44,492 nt of DNA from Thermotogae bacterium (GCA_021161835.1 JAGGZV010000047.1:1-44492); one strand, 5' to 3'; shown: positions 1-8,519, counted from the first letter of the stretch. Program-made: numbers and translations. The notes: generated by a model not told the origin, from the letters alone.

Positions 1-833
1 AATAGGCCTATATCGATACCGGAGAAGCTCACCCCGACTTCCACATATGGAATGAATACTAAAATCGTGCCAATTTCACCATAGAACATACCGAAATAGG
101 TTCTGTAGAATGCACCCAATGTCGGTAAACTCGCTCCCATGATCCCTGTGAGGTCACCTTTCCTGTACTCAGCGAGTCCCATTTTCAGAACGGGTATACA
201 TATCGGTTCATTGTACTCGTCTGGTATAGCGTAAATGCCAGCAGACAGGAAAAATTTACTGTATGTTTCCCGACCAGGAACCCTGGGAATGGAGGAAGGG
301 ACTTCCGTTGTAACCGGAACAAGTCCTCCCGCTTCCTCAGTCATCTTTTCCTTCATGATTCTTCCCTTTTCGTCCACCTTGATCGTTTTCACCATGTTTT
401 CGATCAGTTCTTCCAGTGGTGAGCCGTAACCGAGCATTTTACTAACGGAAAACACCACTTCGCCCGTGTTGACATCCACTATCTTGAAGCTCAAAACGAT
501 GTTGTCGAGAGCCCTATCTATTTTCCCAAAGGCAATGTAATCCGCACCAACTAACCTACCCAATTCCATGGCTCTCTCCGTGGAGCCAACTATTCCTCCA
601 CTTTCCAGTTTCTTTTCCTTGAGTAGCTTCTCGAGGCTGGCACGTTCAACGATGGAAAAATATCCGAGATCGAAGAGTTGACTCTCCAGAAGGCTGGTCA
701 GACCAGCTATCTCTTCCTGTGAAAATGAAGTGGAATCGAAGCCGTAAACAGCGAGTTTTGGTTTTGAAACAGCAAAGACAACAACAATTACAATTAAGAG
801 CAACACTCCCGTTATGGTTTTCCTCATTGCCAT
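1..833 (-). CDS. CsgG-like exported lipoprotein-type protein, 3' end cut by window edge
   Basis: The frame is open from the window edge to an ATG at 833, about 277 residues, and the C-terminus is missing. A hydrophobic stretch at residues 6-22 looks like a signal peptide or anchor. Residues 25-130 resemble the CsgG/FlgO-type fold: KPKLAVYGFD opens the first strand, then come a helix with ESQLFDLGYFSIVER, the GADYIAFGKI strand and a VDVNTGEVVFS strand. The part after residue 165 is rich in aromatic beta strands (for example AFYRTYFGMFYGEIG) and could be a membrane-associated beta domain. The start is ambiguous: ATG at 833 and ATG at 827 share one GGGAG ribosome site. The domain is usually found in envelope proteins. 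The family call rests on pattern recognition, and the function is unknown. Confidence 0.6.
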   Translation of the reverse strand, partial: MAMRKTITGVLLLIVIVVVFAVSKPKLAVYGFDSTSFSQEEIAGLTSLLESQLFDLGYFSIVERASLEKLLKEKKLESGGIVGSTERAMELGRLVGADYIAFGKIDRALDNIVLSFKIVDVNTGEVVFSVSKMLGYGSPLEELIENMVKTIKVDEKGRIMKEKMTEEAGGLVPVTTEVPSSIPRVPGRETYSKFFLSAGIYAIPDEYNEPICIPVLKMGLAEYRKGDLTGIMGASLPTLGAFYRTYFGMFYGEIGTILVFIPYVEVGVSFSGIDIGL

Positions 834-854
834 CAACTCCCTCGATCTTTTGAA

Positions 855-907
855 ATTATAGCATCACAATTGTGTACGTTCGCACTATATACCTACAATT
901 TGCGAAC
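855..907. promoter_or_regulatory. Dyad-rich control region between divergent genes
   Basis: On the minus strand TATAAT (860-855) is a good -10 for the CsgG-like gene, although its -35 position is poor. Two dyads surround it: a perfect 10-bp palindrome CACAATTGTG at 865-874, and GTTCGCA (878-884) repeated inverted as TGCGAAC (901-907) with a 16-nt spacer. The left arm of the second dyad falls at the -35 position of the minus promoter. Binding by a dimeric regulator is inferred; no candidate regulator is adjacent. Confidence 0.4.
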
Positions 908-933
908 AAAATATGAGTTAAATCGTGGAATTA

Positions 934-942
934 TGCTAATAT
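934..942 (+). promoter_or_regulatory. Extended -10 promoter for glf
   Basis: TG at 934-935, one base, then TAATAT at 937-942 makes an extended -10 element. No good -35 lies at the right distance, as is usual for this promoter class. Transcription would begin near 949, leaving about 50 nt of leader before glf. Confidence 0.4.
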
Positions 943-1000
943 ACATTTGATGTACGACAACATCGAAGATGCGATTTTTTAGCTGATCGGGAGGGATATC

Positions 1001-2119
1001 ATGCAAGATCATGTTCTTGTGGTTGGTGCCGGACTGGCGGGAGCGACGGCTGCACGTATTTTAGCAGAATCTAATTTGAGAGTGATTGTGGTGGAAAGGC
1101 GCAAACATGTGGGAGGGAATTGCTACGACTACACGGATGAAAACGGGATAACAGTTCACTTGTACGGTCCTCACATCTTTCACACTAACAGCAGAGAAGT
1201 GTGGAATTTCGTCAACAGGTTCTGTGAATTCAGATATTATCAGCACAGGGTGTTGAGTTTTGTGGAAGGAAGGTTTGTTCCGTTTCCCATAAACAGAGAT
1301 ACGATATGCGAGGTATTCGGGGTGAACATAGGTGTCGAGGAAGTGGAAGACTTTCTGAAAGATGAGGTGCGACGTTCAAATTTCAACGATCCTCCGAAAA
1401 ATTTCCGCGATGTGGTGGTATCACAAGTGGGGGAAAGACTTTACGAGCTCTTCTTCAAGAATTACACCATAAAACAGTGGAACAGAGACCCCGAAGAGCT
1501 CTCGCCCGATGTAGCCAAACGCATACCCGTGAGATACGGGAGAGATGACAGGTACTTCTCGGACAGATACCAGGGGATACCCGCCAGAGGTTACACGCAC
1601 CTGGTGGAAAGGATTCTCGATCATCCAAAGATATCCATTGTCACCAACATGGATTACTTCGAACTACGCGATCACGTGAAACCGAAGCTGACGGTCTACA
1701 CTGGCGAACTGGACAGATTCTTCGACTGTGTGTATGGCAAATTGGAATACCGATCTCTGAGGCTTGTGTTCAAAACATACGATATGGAATATTACCAGCC
1801 AGTTGCGGTGGTGAACTACCCCAACGATTACGACTGGACCAGAATAACGGAATTCAAGCATATGACCGGTGAGAGAAGCTCAAGAACGACGGTGCTTTTC
1901 GAATACCCCAGCGCGGAAGGCGAACCTTTCTACGTGGTGCTCACCCGCGACAACATCGAGCGCAGAGAGAAATACATGGAAGAGGTGAAAAAACTCGAAA
2001 AAAGTGGGGAATATATCTTCGTTGGGAGGCTCGCCGAGTACCTTTACTACAACATGGATCAGGTCATAGAAGCGAGTATTCGAAAGGTCGGTGAATGGCT
2101 CAAAAACAGAACGGGATGA
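1001..2119 (+). CDS. glf: UDP-galactopyranose mutase
   Basis: This flavoenzyme interconverts UDP-galactopyranose and UDP-galactofuranose, the donor for galactofuranose in surface glycans. The 372-residue length is normal. The N-terminus has a Rossmann dinucleotide motif (VVGAGLAGATAARIL, residues 7-21) followed by ERRKHVGGNCYDY, which contacts FAD. Further family signatures are YGPHIFHT, KQWNRDPEEL and IPVRYGRDDRYFSDRYQGIP, the last holding the substrate-binding arginine. The C-terminal GRLAEYLYYNMDQVIEASI matches the family's FAD-binding end. GGGAGGG sits 6 nt before the ATG. It stands alone on its strand, with no glycosyltransferase or polysaccharide gene in view, and runs tail to tail into the HD-GYP gene with 4 nt between stops. 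Confidence 0.95.
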   Translation: MQDHVLVVGAGLAGATAARILAESNLRVIVVERRKHVGGNCYDYTDENGITVHLYGPHIFHTNSREVWNFVNRFCEFRYYQHRVLSFVEGRFVPFPINRDTICEVFGVNIGVEEVEDFLKDEVRRSNFNDPPKNFRDVVVSQVGERLYELFFKNYTIKQWNRDPEELSPDVAKRIPVRYGRDDRYFSDRYQGIPARGYTHLVERILDHPKISIVTNMDYFELRDHVKPKLTVYTGELDRFFDCVYGKLEYRSLRLVFKTYDMEYYQPVAVVNYPNDYDWTRITEFKHMTGERSSRTTVLFEYPSAEGEPFYVVLTRDNIERREKYMEEVKKLEKSGEYIFVGRLAEYLYYNMDQVIEASIRKVGEWLKNRTG

Positions 2120-2123
2120 TGAA

Positions 2124-3164
2124 CTATTTTCCAAGATATATGTGAAAAATCTCGTCTTTTATGGAAAATAGAGCTTTCACGAGCTCCGAAGGATATAGTT
2201 CTCCTTCATCTACCTTTATCTTCTCGAAAGCTTCATCAATGGGAATGGCTCTTTTATAGGGTCGTTCACTCACTATGGCATCGAAGCTGTCGGCTATACC
2301 CACAATCAATCCTTCGACGGGTATTTCGTATCCTCTCAAGCTTCTGGGATAACCGGAACCGTTCCACCTTTCATGATGCGACAACGCTATGGTTGCAGCC
2401 ATCTGTACCAATTCAGATGAGGAATCTTTCAGTATCTTCCAGCCTATCTCCGCATGTTTTTTCATGACTTCCCGTTCTTCTTCCGTCAAGGCAGCAGGTT
2501 TAAGCAGTATAACATCGGGAATACCTATCTTCCCTATGTCGTGCAGCGGAGCTGTCAACTGTAGCTTGGTCACGAAATCGGCATCCAGACCGATTATCTC
2601 CGCTATACGCGACGAAAGCCATCCCACTCTCATGGTGTGCTCGTGAGTATTGTAATCCCTGTACTCGGATATCATGGAGAGTATCTCGAGCGTTTCGAAA
2701 ACGAGAAAGGTGTTCTTTTCCATCAGGTTCTCAATGAACTTTTCGGAGGCTTTCAACTTCTTTTCCAGTTCCTTTGAAAGCAACGATTTGTAGATATGGA
2801 ACTTCGCCGCGTTCAAAGAAAGTTTTATTCGGGTATCAAGAAAGTTGAAATCTATGGGTTTCATAACGAAATCATCTGCACCAGCCTTCGCAGCCTCTTT
2901 CAAAATGCCCTCTTCCGAGAAAGCGGTGAGCATTATCACGATGATCGAGGGATGATTCTGCTTTATCAATCTGGTAACCTCTATTCCATCCACATGTGGT
3001 ATGGAAACATCCATTAGAACCAGGTCAACATCGTGGTTTTCAACATGTTCCAGTGCTTCCAATCCATCGCATGCTTCAATGACCTCGTAGTTTTGTTGTT
3101 TTAAAAACCGTACGATCATCTCTCTCGTCGACCTATCGTCCTCCACCACCATCAAACACGCCAT
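2124..3164 (-). CDS. Response regulator with HD-GYP domain (predicted c-di-GMP phosphodiesterase)
   Basis: The 346-residue protein has an N-terminal receiver domain (residues 3-120) with acidic pocket Glu8/Asp9/Asp10, phospho-acceptor Asp52, Thr80 and Lys102. A coiled linker (about 121-155) leads to an HD-GYP domain (about 155-340). The HD pair is His208-Asp209 in HDIGKIGIPD. The signature HHERWNGSGYP at 263-273 and IADSFDAI with RPYK complete the active site. HD-GYP proteins usually hydrolyse cyclic di-GMP. The start overlaps the end of the upstream hybrid kinase by 13 nt, and AGGAGG precedes the ATG, so the kinase is the probable phosphodonor. It is the last gene of the amino-sugar operon. 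Output on motility or adhesion is inferred, not shown. Confidence 0.9.
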   Translation of the reverse strand: MACLMVVEDDRSTREMIVRFLKQQNYEVIEACDGLEALEHVENHDVDLVLMDVSIPHVDGIEVTRLIKQNHPSIIVIMLTAFSEEGILKEAAKAGADDFVMKPIDFNFLDTRIKLSLNAAKFHIYKSLLSKELEKKLKASEKFIENLMEKNTFLVFETLEILSMISEYRDYNTHEHTMRVGWLSSRIAEIIGLDADFVTKLQLTAPLHDIGKIGIPDVILLKPAALTEEEREVMKKHAEIGWKILKDSSSELVQMAATIALSHHERWNGSGYPRSLRGYEIPVEGLIVGIADSFDAIVSERPYKRAIPIDEAFEKIKVDEGELYPSELVKALFSIKDEIFHIYLGK

Positions 3165-4801
3165 TTCAACCCTTCCTCCTCCGATATGAACATTATGATG
3201 ACCACAAGACCCCTCTTATGAAGATGGGCAAACCTGTTCATGAATCTCTTCACTATGTCAGGGTCGTTGGGCACCAGTATAACGAAGGTATCATAAAATG
3301 AGAGCAGCTCATCGGTGAGACCTTCATAGCTTTTCACCACTATTTCCTTTTCCATAACGGCGTTTATGAGCTCCTTGGCGAGCAATATATGTCTTTTGAC
3401 GGATTCTTCAAAAACCAGAAGAACCTTCTCACCGAGTATTATCTTCAATTCAGCGGAAAGATCCTGGATGTTCTTACCCTTCTCTATGACTTTTATATCC
3501 TCGCTGTACACCTTCGCGCCGGTGTACAACACGAAACTTGTATGGCTGAGGTCCGCCTCATCCTGCAATTTCTTTATCAACTCTTTTCCACTGATATCGG
3601 GCAAACCCAGGTCGGATATAATCAAATCAGGTGTATGCTCCAGAGCTTTCATGTAACCCTCGTAACCTGTTTCCGCCTCAACAACGCTGTACCCCCTGAG
3701 TATCTCCCTCAGCATCTTTCTGGTTTCACGATCCGGTTCTATGATGAGTATGTCAAGCTTTTCCTTCCTGGTGTAATGTACAGGCTTCACGAAACGTGGT
3801 ATCTCCACGCGAAAGATCGTGCCCTTTCCAGGCTCGCTTTCGAATTCTATCTTTCCTCCCATCATATCAACGAATTTCTTCACTATCGACAAGCCCAGGC
3901 CGGAGCCTTCACCAGAACGGCCCACTGAGAACGGTTCAAAAATGGTATCTCTGAGTTCTTCGGGTATACCCCGCCCCGTGTCTTTCACTTCCACGTAGAT
4001 GGATTCATTTCTGACCTCAAGAATCCCACGTATTTCTCCGCGATCGGTGTACTTCACGGCGTTGCTCAGCAGGTTGGAAATTATGGAGGAAAGTAGTTTG
4101 AAATCACCGGAAAAGGTTCTGGGCCCTTTGAATTCGAATGAAAAGTTCAGCCCTTTCTGCCTGGCCATGTTTTCATATTGATCCACGAGCTTCCTGAAAT
4201 CCGAAAAATCCAGCACTTCCATATGAACGTTGAATTTTCTGGACTCCAGTTTCGACAGCTCGAGGAGGTTGTTGACGAGGTTTATAGCACTTTCGGAAGC
4301 CGCCTTCATGGATGAAATCGGATCTTTCAGATGCGAAACATCACCGAAGATACCAAGTTCCATCAACTGTATGTTACCGTATATAACGTTCAAGGGAGTT
4401 TTCAGCTCATGGGAAATGGATCTCAAAAAGCTCACCCTGTAGTTTTCAAGATTTTTAAGCTCGGCGTACATATTTTTGAACTGCTCATGCGCCGAGAATT
4501 GTGCAACGATCCTGTACACTCGCGGGACAATTTCTCTCAGGAGTTCAATGTAGATGGGATCAGCAGTTTTAAAGAAGAGGTTCATCTTACCCAGCACTAT
4601 CCTTTCGTAACCCTTCTGCTCGTACCATCGCTCATCGCCCTGTGGTTCTTCACCCATCACGATTTCGCCGGTCTCACCATTGAAGAGAGCCATCAAAACT
4701 TTTGGACGCTTTTCCCTCAGAAAGGCGCACACTTCCTCCACAAAATCTTCTGTTTTTTCGCAATCTACCAGATGTTTTATGAAGTCGAGGATCTCTTTCA
4801 T
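3152..4801 (-). CDS. Cytoplasmic hybrid histidine kinase with receiver
   Basis: Read as 549 residues from ATG 4801. Residues 1-110 form an unrecognised, possibly GAF-like, sensor region with no membrane segment. The HisKA helix carries the phospho-accepting His131 in SHELKTP. The ATPase domain shows Asn247 (N box), DTGRGIP at 274-280 and GSGLGLS near 299-305. A receiver follows (about 348-455) with acceptor Asp397 in SDLGLPD. The last 90 residues look like a second, degenerate receiver lacking the acceptor aspartate. The start was chosen because AGAGGA lies 9 nt upstream and a promoter lies just before it. A GTG at 4936 overlaps the nagA stop by 4 nt and would add 45 residues of low-quality sequence, but it cannot be excluded. 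The 3' end overlaps the HD-GYP gene. Confidence 0.88.
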   Translation of the reverse strand: MKEILDFIKHLVDCEKTEDFVEEVCAFLREKRPKVLMALFNGETGEIVMGEEPQGDERWYEQKGYERIVLGKMNLFFKTADPIYIELLREIVPRVYRIVAQFSAHEQFKNMYAELKNLENYRVSFLRSISHELKTPLNVIYGNIQLMELGIFGDVSHLKDPISSMKAASESAINLVNNLLELSKLESRKFNVHMEVLDFSDFRKLVDQYENMARQKGLNFSFEFKGPRTFSGDFKLLSSIISNLLSNAVKYTDRGEIRGILEVRNESIYVEVKDTGRGIPEELRDTIFEPFSVGRSGEGSGLGLSIVKKFVDMMGGKIEFESEPGKGTIFRVEIPRFVKPVHYTRKEKLDILIIEPDRETRKMLREILRGYSVVEAETGYEGYMKALEHTPDLIISDLGLPDISGKELIKKLQDEADLSHTSFVLYTGAKVYSEDIKVIEKGKNIQDLSAELKIILGEKVLLVFEESVKRHILLAKELINAVMEKEIVVKSYEGLTDELLSFYDTFVILVPNDPDIVKRFMNRFAHLHKRGLVVIIMFISEEEGLKWRV

Positions 4802-4832
4802 CGAACCAATCCTCTTGGACTTTTCCTCAACT

Positions 4833-4862
4833 AGTATACAATGTATAGACCGATGTATACAA
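4833..4862 (-). promoter_or_regulatory. Internal promoter for the kinase/HD-GYP pair
   Basis: On the minus strand TTGTAT (4862-4857), an 18-nt spacer and TATACT (4838-4833) form a reasonable housekeeping promoter. It lies between nagA and the kinase ATG at 4801. It would let the signalling pair be expressed without the sugar genes and supports the shorter kinase start. GTATAC occurs twice within it, so a repressor site is possible. Confidence 0.45.
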
Positions 4863-4932
4863 CCAGATAACCCTTCGAAGATCCCACCTGTAAGTGAAAG
4901 GGAAGGGTGAAGATTTACGATGATAAGGTCAA

Positions 4933-6150
4933 TCACACCGTTCCAAATATTTCCTCGCTTCCTACGAAAGTTGCAACGACATCGAAATTCTCATCAAGCA
5001 CAACGATATCTGCCAGCCTGCCAGATGCCAGAACACCCACCATATGATCGATTTTCATGATCTTTGCGGGATTGAACGAGAGGAGTTGCGCAGCGTCGCT
5101 GATGGACAACCCAACTGACTCAACCAGATAATGCAACATTTCGTTCATGAAGGCAACGCTACCGGCAAAGGCTTCACGATTTTCCAGCTTTGCCACGCAC
5201 CCACGTGGTTTCACTTCGTATTCTTCCACCACATCGTTTTCCACAATCACCTTCAAGCCTCCGAGTGTGTACTCCCCTCTACCCATACCGGCTGCGGACA
5301 TGGCATCGGTTACACCACAAACACTCCCAAGGCTTTTACATTTGAGAACAAGCCTGATAAGCGATGGGGGCAGGTGATGACCATCGGCTATTATTTCAAC
5401 CGTGAGAGAATCCAGCAGAAGAGCGGATTCCAGCACACCAGGGATCCTGTAGGATTTGATGCGTCTCAAACTCGACATACCCGAGAATATGTGTGTGACG
5501 TGCGTCGCACCTACTTCGACCGCTTTCAGGACCTCTTCGTATCGCGCATTGGAATGCCCTATGGAAACTATTATTCCATTGTCATTGAGAACCTTTATGA
5601 GTTCCAATGCCCCCGGTAACTCGGGGGCCAGTGAAACCCTGCGCACGATCTTCACACTCTCGATCAAATCCATGAATTCATTGATATCGGGAACCTTGAG
5701 ATATTCGGGGTTCTGTGCACCTGCCTGCTCCGGATTGAAATAAGGTCCCTCAACATGTGCGCCGGGAATCCGAGCTCCTTCGAACTCGCGAGGGTTCCTC
5801 TTCGAAACTTCCTGAACGGCCAGAAGAGCATGTTTTATATCTTTCATGGGAGCGGTGAGGGTGGTGGGAAAGAGGGTGGTGGTACCACCACGAGCATGGG
5901 TGCGCGCTACGTTACATATTGCTTCTGGTGTGGCATCCATGGTATCGTTCCCTCCACCCCCGTGGACGTGTATGTCCACAAAACCCGGGAGGATGTAGGC
6001 ATCTCCAAAATCCAGAATCTGCGCCGCCTCCCTTTTCAACGCATCCACATGATCCACCGCCAGTATGTGCCCTTCATCTACCAATACCCCACCGGGTTTG
6101 AACACTCTGAAAGGTGTTATCACTTCTCCAACCAGAAGCTTTTTCATCAT
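4933..6150 (-). CDS. nagA: N-acetylglucosamine-6-phosphate deacetylase
   Basis: The enzyme removes the acetyl group from GlcNAc-6-phosphate, giving glucosamine-6-phosphate for NagB. The 405-residue length fits the amidohydrolase family. Metal and catalytic motifs appear in order: DIHVHG with His61 and His63, GAHVEGPYF with the metal-binding glutamate, SIGHSNA and THIFSGM with histidines, and GVTDAMSAAG with the catalytic aspartate. The C-terminal FNPAKIMKID and GRLADIVVLD are typical of the family's small beta domain. GGAAG precedes tandem ATG codons at 6150 and 6147. It follows the SIS gene by 12 nt. It acts in the cytoplasm on sugar brought in by the upstream importer and phosphorylated elsewhere, since no kinase gene is in the operon. 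Confidence 0.96.
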   Translation of the reverse strand: MMKKLLVGEVITPFRVFKPGGVLVDEGHILAVDHVDALKREAAQILDFGDAYILPGFVDIHVHGGGGNDTMDATPEAICNVARTHARGGTTTLFPTTLTAPMKDIKHALLAVQEVSKRNPREFEGARIPGAHVEGPYFNPEQAGAQNPEYLKVPDINEFMDLIESVKIVRRVSLAPELPGALELIKVLNDNGIIVSIGHSNARYEEVLKAVEVGATHVTHIFSGMSSLRRIKSYRIPGVLESALLLDSLTVEIIADGHHLPPSLIRLVLKCKSLGSVCGVTDAMSAAGMGRGEYTLGGLKVIVENDVVEEYEVKPRGCVAKLENREAFAGSVAFMNEMLHYLVESVGLSISDAAQLLSFNPAKIMKIDHMVGVLASGRLADIVVLDENFDVVATFVGSEEIFGTV

Positions 6151-6162
6151 ATCATCTTCCTT

Positions 6163-6918
6163 TCAAAGCAGTCTTATCCTTCCAGCATATTTCTCCAGAA
6201 ACTTTTTGTTTATCTTGTCCCCACCCGGGACGTTCGCACTCACCCATATGGGAGGTTCTATTCCTCGCTTCAACAGCATCTCCACCGTTTCCATAACCAT
6301 GAGGTTCAGGACGAAGGTGTTCACGAGTGTTGATACAGGGCCAACACTCCTGTTTATTTCCTTCACATCCACCACCGCGTCTCCAAAAGGCATGTGGCAG
6401 TCCACATGAACATCGACCACATCACACAGGTTCTGCTTGCTCGGATGTCTCGCGGGATGGTCTGGAGGAACTTTTTCCGCGAATTCCCTGCTTGTCACTC
6501 CTATCGTGGGAATGCCGCGTCTTCTGCCCTCGAGTGCGACGTCTATACACATCGCGTTTATACCGTAGGCGTTTATTATTATGAGAACACCATCTTTGAC
6601 ATTGAAAGCCTCCAGAACGGCCACACCATAGCCCGGTGTTCTCTCGATTATCGTGGATCTTCTGGCTCCCATGCTTATAAGAGTACCGGGATCCAGAATG
6701 GCGTTCACGGGCACGAGCCCACCAACCCTATAAAACATCTCGTAGGTTCCCATGTTCGAATGTCCGCCGGGTCCTATAACGTGTATCAACTCGTCTTTCT
6801 CTATAGCCGAAGCCATCAACCCGGCCGCACGTGCTATCGAATCTGCCTCTTTTTCCATGATCACCGCGAACAACTCTTTAACTTTATCATGATAGATCTT
6901 CGACAGTTTGTTCTCCAT
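6163..6918 (-). CDS. SIS-domain phosphosugar-binding protein
   Basis: The 251-residue protein has one SIS (sugar isomerase) fold. The N-terminal helices carry EKEADSIARAA. Residues about 38-55 contain LIHVIGPGGHSNMGT, where a phosphosugar loop is expected. IINAYGINAMCIDVALEGRRRGIPTIGVTS is the second half of the fold. It resembles the stand-alone SIS proteins sometimes found beside amino-sugar genes, of unsettled reaction. The ATG at 6918 is chosen for GGAGGA 6 nt upstream; a longer frame begins at 6948. It overlaps the end of nagB by 32 nt and is followed by nagA. The context suggests it isomerises, epimerises or senses an amino-sugar phosphate such as GlcNAc-6-P or MurNAc-6-P; a MurQ-like lyase role is possible but unproven. 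Confidence 0.8.
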   Translation of the reverse strand: MENKLSKIYHDKVKELFAVIMEKEADSIARAAGLMASAIEKDELIHVIGPGGHSNMGTYEMFYRVGGLVPVNAILDPGTLISMGARRSTIIERTPGYGVAVLEAFNVKDGVLIIINAYGINAMCIDVALEGRRRGIPTIGVTSREFAEKVPPDHPARHPSKQNLCDVVDVHVDCHMPFGDAVVDVKEINRSVGPVSTLVNTFVLNLMVMETVEMLLKRGIEPPIWVSANVPGGDKINKKFLEKYAGRIRLL

Positions 6919-7699
6919 GTTCTTCCTCCTTCCACAATAAACTTGCACTGTCCCTATCTAAAAAGATCATTGCGGATCTATGACATCTCAGGATGCTCGC
7001 TGGGCACGAAGTGGAAACGGGACCTTCCAGCGCTTCTTTAACGGCCCGGCTCTTTCGCCTTCCAGGCACCATGCAGACTATGTGTCTTGCCCTCATTATG
7101 GCCGGCACTGTGAGAGTTATGGCGTATCTGGGAACTTCCTCCAGGTTTTCAAAACATCCGTCGTTGACCTGCTGAATACGCGATCTTTCGTCGAGTTCCA
7201 CCACTTTAACCATCTTCGTATCATGGAAATCGGCTGTTGAAGGTTCGTTGAAAGCTATATGGCCATTTTCGCCTATGCCTATACAGGCGATGTGAAGGGG
7301 ATGCTCCCTCAACAAAGTCTCATATCTTTCGCACAGGAGCTCCGGTGGTTCGTCGCTACCCGGATCGATGTAATGAACTTGTTTAAAAGGTACACGCTTG
7401 AATATACGCTCATTCAGGAAGTTTGCAAATCTCTGAGGTGCCTGGGGGTTCAACCCCAGGTATTCATCAAGATGGAAAGCGTTCACTCGATTCCAGTCTA
7501 TCCCATCCGCCTGAATAAGTGAATGCAGAAACTCGTTCTGCGAAGGTGCGGCAGCAAAGACCATGTTCACCTCCCTGATGTTTGCAAGCAACTCCTTCAA
7601 CAATCTCGCAGTATAACTGGCGGCCTCCAAACCAAGGGTTTTTCTATCAGAACAGATTCTCACTTCAAGTCTTCTGCGCTCACATATCGCCATCTTCAT
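6887..7699 (-). CDS. nagB: Glucosamine-6-phosphate deaminase
   Basis: NagB converts glucosamine-6-phosphate to fructose-6-phosphate and ammonia, feeding glycolysis. The protein is 270 residues. Active-site signatures are FHLDEYLGL near residue 77, where the aspartate is the base, and GIGENGHIAFNEP near 140-152, with the Glu/His pair used in ring opening. VPGRRKSRAVKEALEGP is the phosphate-loop and lid region. The ATG at 7699 follows GAGG by 5 nt; a GTG at 7702 and an ATG at 7693 are alternatives. It begins 7 nt after the MalG-type permease stop. The last 11 codons overlap the SIS gene and contain that gene's ribosome binding site, which suggests coupled translation. Confidence 0.94.
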   Translation of the reverse strand: MKMAICERRRLEVRICSDRKTLGLEAASYTARLLKELLANIREVNMVFAAAPSQNEFLHSLIQADGIDWNRVNAFHLDEYLGLNPQAPQRFANFLNERIFKRVPFKQVHYIDPGSDEPPELLCERYETLLREHPLHIACIGIGENGHIAFNEPSTADFHDTKMVKVVELDERSRIQQVNDGCFENLEEVPRYAITLTVPAIMRARHIVCMVPGRRKSRAVKEALEGPVSTSCPASILRCHRSAMIFLDRDSASLLWKEEEHGEQTVEDLS

Positions 7700-7706
7700 C
7701 ACCGCC

Positions 7707-8519
7707 TCACTTTATTCCACCGGCTGTCAGACCGGCAACGAAGTATTTGCCGGCTATGGCAAAACCTATGATCGGTGGAATGGCTATTAGGACGGAGCCC
7801 GCCATCATCGTTCCCCACTCTATGGCGTATTCCTGGAGGAAATAAGCCATTCCCACGGGTAAAGTCTTGTTGGCATCGGTTATCACCAGCGTAGATGCGA
7901 AGAGGTATTCAGACCACGACATCAAAAACGCATTTATCCATATGGCTGCGATTCCAGGTGCGGCAAGTGGAATGAAGATCTTAAAAACTGTTTGTACACG
8001 ATTCGCTCCATCTATGAGGGCTGCCTCCTCTATTTCCTTTGGAACCGTCTCAAAGAATGCACGCAGTATCCACACACTGAAGGGGGCGGTTAACATCACG
8101 TGTGCCAGCACCAGTGCCAGAGGAGAATCTATGATGTTCATACGCGAGAACATTATGTAGAGAGGAACCAGGATCAAAACCTTTGGAAACACGTAAGAAC
8201 TTATGAAGAACCGGAATAGAAACCCTCTGCCGGGGTAATCGCACCTGTAAACACTGTAGGCTGCAAACGCTCCGGCAATGGCGGTTATTGTGGCTGTCAC
8301 AACGCTGACGATGAAACTGTTCCTGTAGTATCCTAGAAAATTTATACGTTTGAAAAGATTCCTGTAATGTTCGAAGGTGAAGTGCTTCGGGAAAAACGTT
8401 GGGCTGGTTGCAAGCAGCTCCGAAACGGGTTTGAAGGAATTCAAACCCACCCATATCATCGGTCCTATGAACACGAATAGCACCATGACAACCAGCAGAT
8501 ATTTCACGAATGTTCTCAT
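7707..8519 (-). CDS. ABC sugar importer permease, MalG type
   Basis: This is the second membrane subunit of a carbohydrate ABC importer, 270 residues with six predicted helices. The first helix covers about residues 7-28. The EAA loop, which docks the ATPase, reads EEAALIDGANRVQTVFKIF with the conserved Gly in place. The C-terminus FVAGLTAGGIK is the usual MalG-family ending. The ATG overlaps the stop of the partner permease by 4 nt. Neighbours NagB and NagA point to an N-acetylglucosamine or chito-oligosaccharide substrate; this is inferred from context only. Confidence 0.94.
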   Translation of the reverse strand: MRTFVKYLLVVMVLFVFIGPMIWVGLNSFKPVSELLATSPTFFPKHFTFEHYRNLFKRINFLGYYRNSFIVSVVTATITAIAGAFAAYSVYRCDYPGRGFLFRFFISSYVFPKVLILVPLYIMFSRMNIIDSPLALVLAHVMLTAPFSVWILRAFFETVPKEIEEAALIDGANRVQTVFKIFIPLAAPGIAAIWINAFLMSWSEYLFASTLVITDANKTLPVGMAYFLQEYAIEWGTMMAGSVLIAIPPIIGFAIAGKYFVAGLTAGGIK

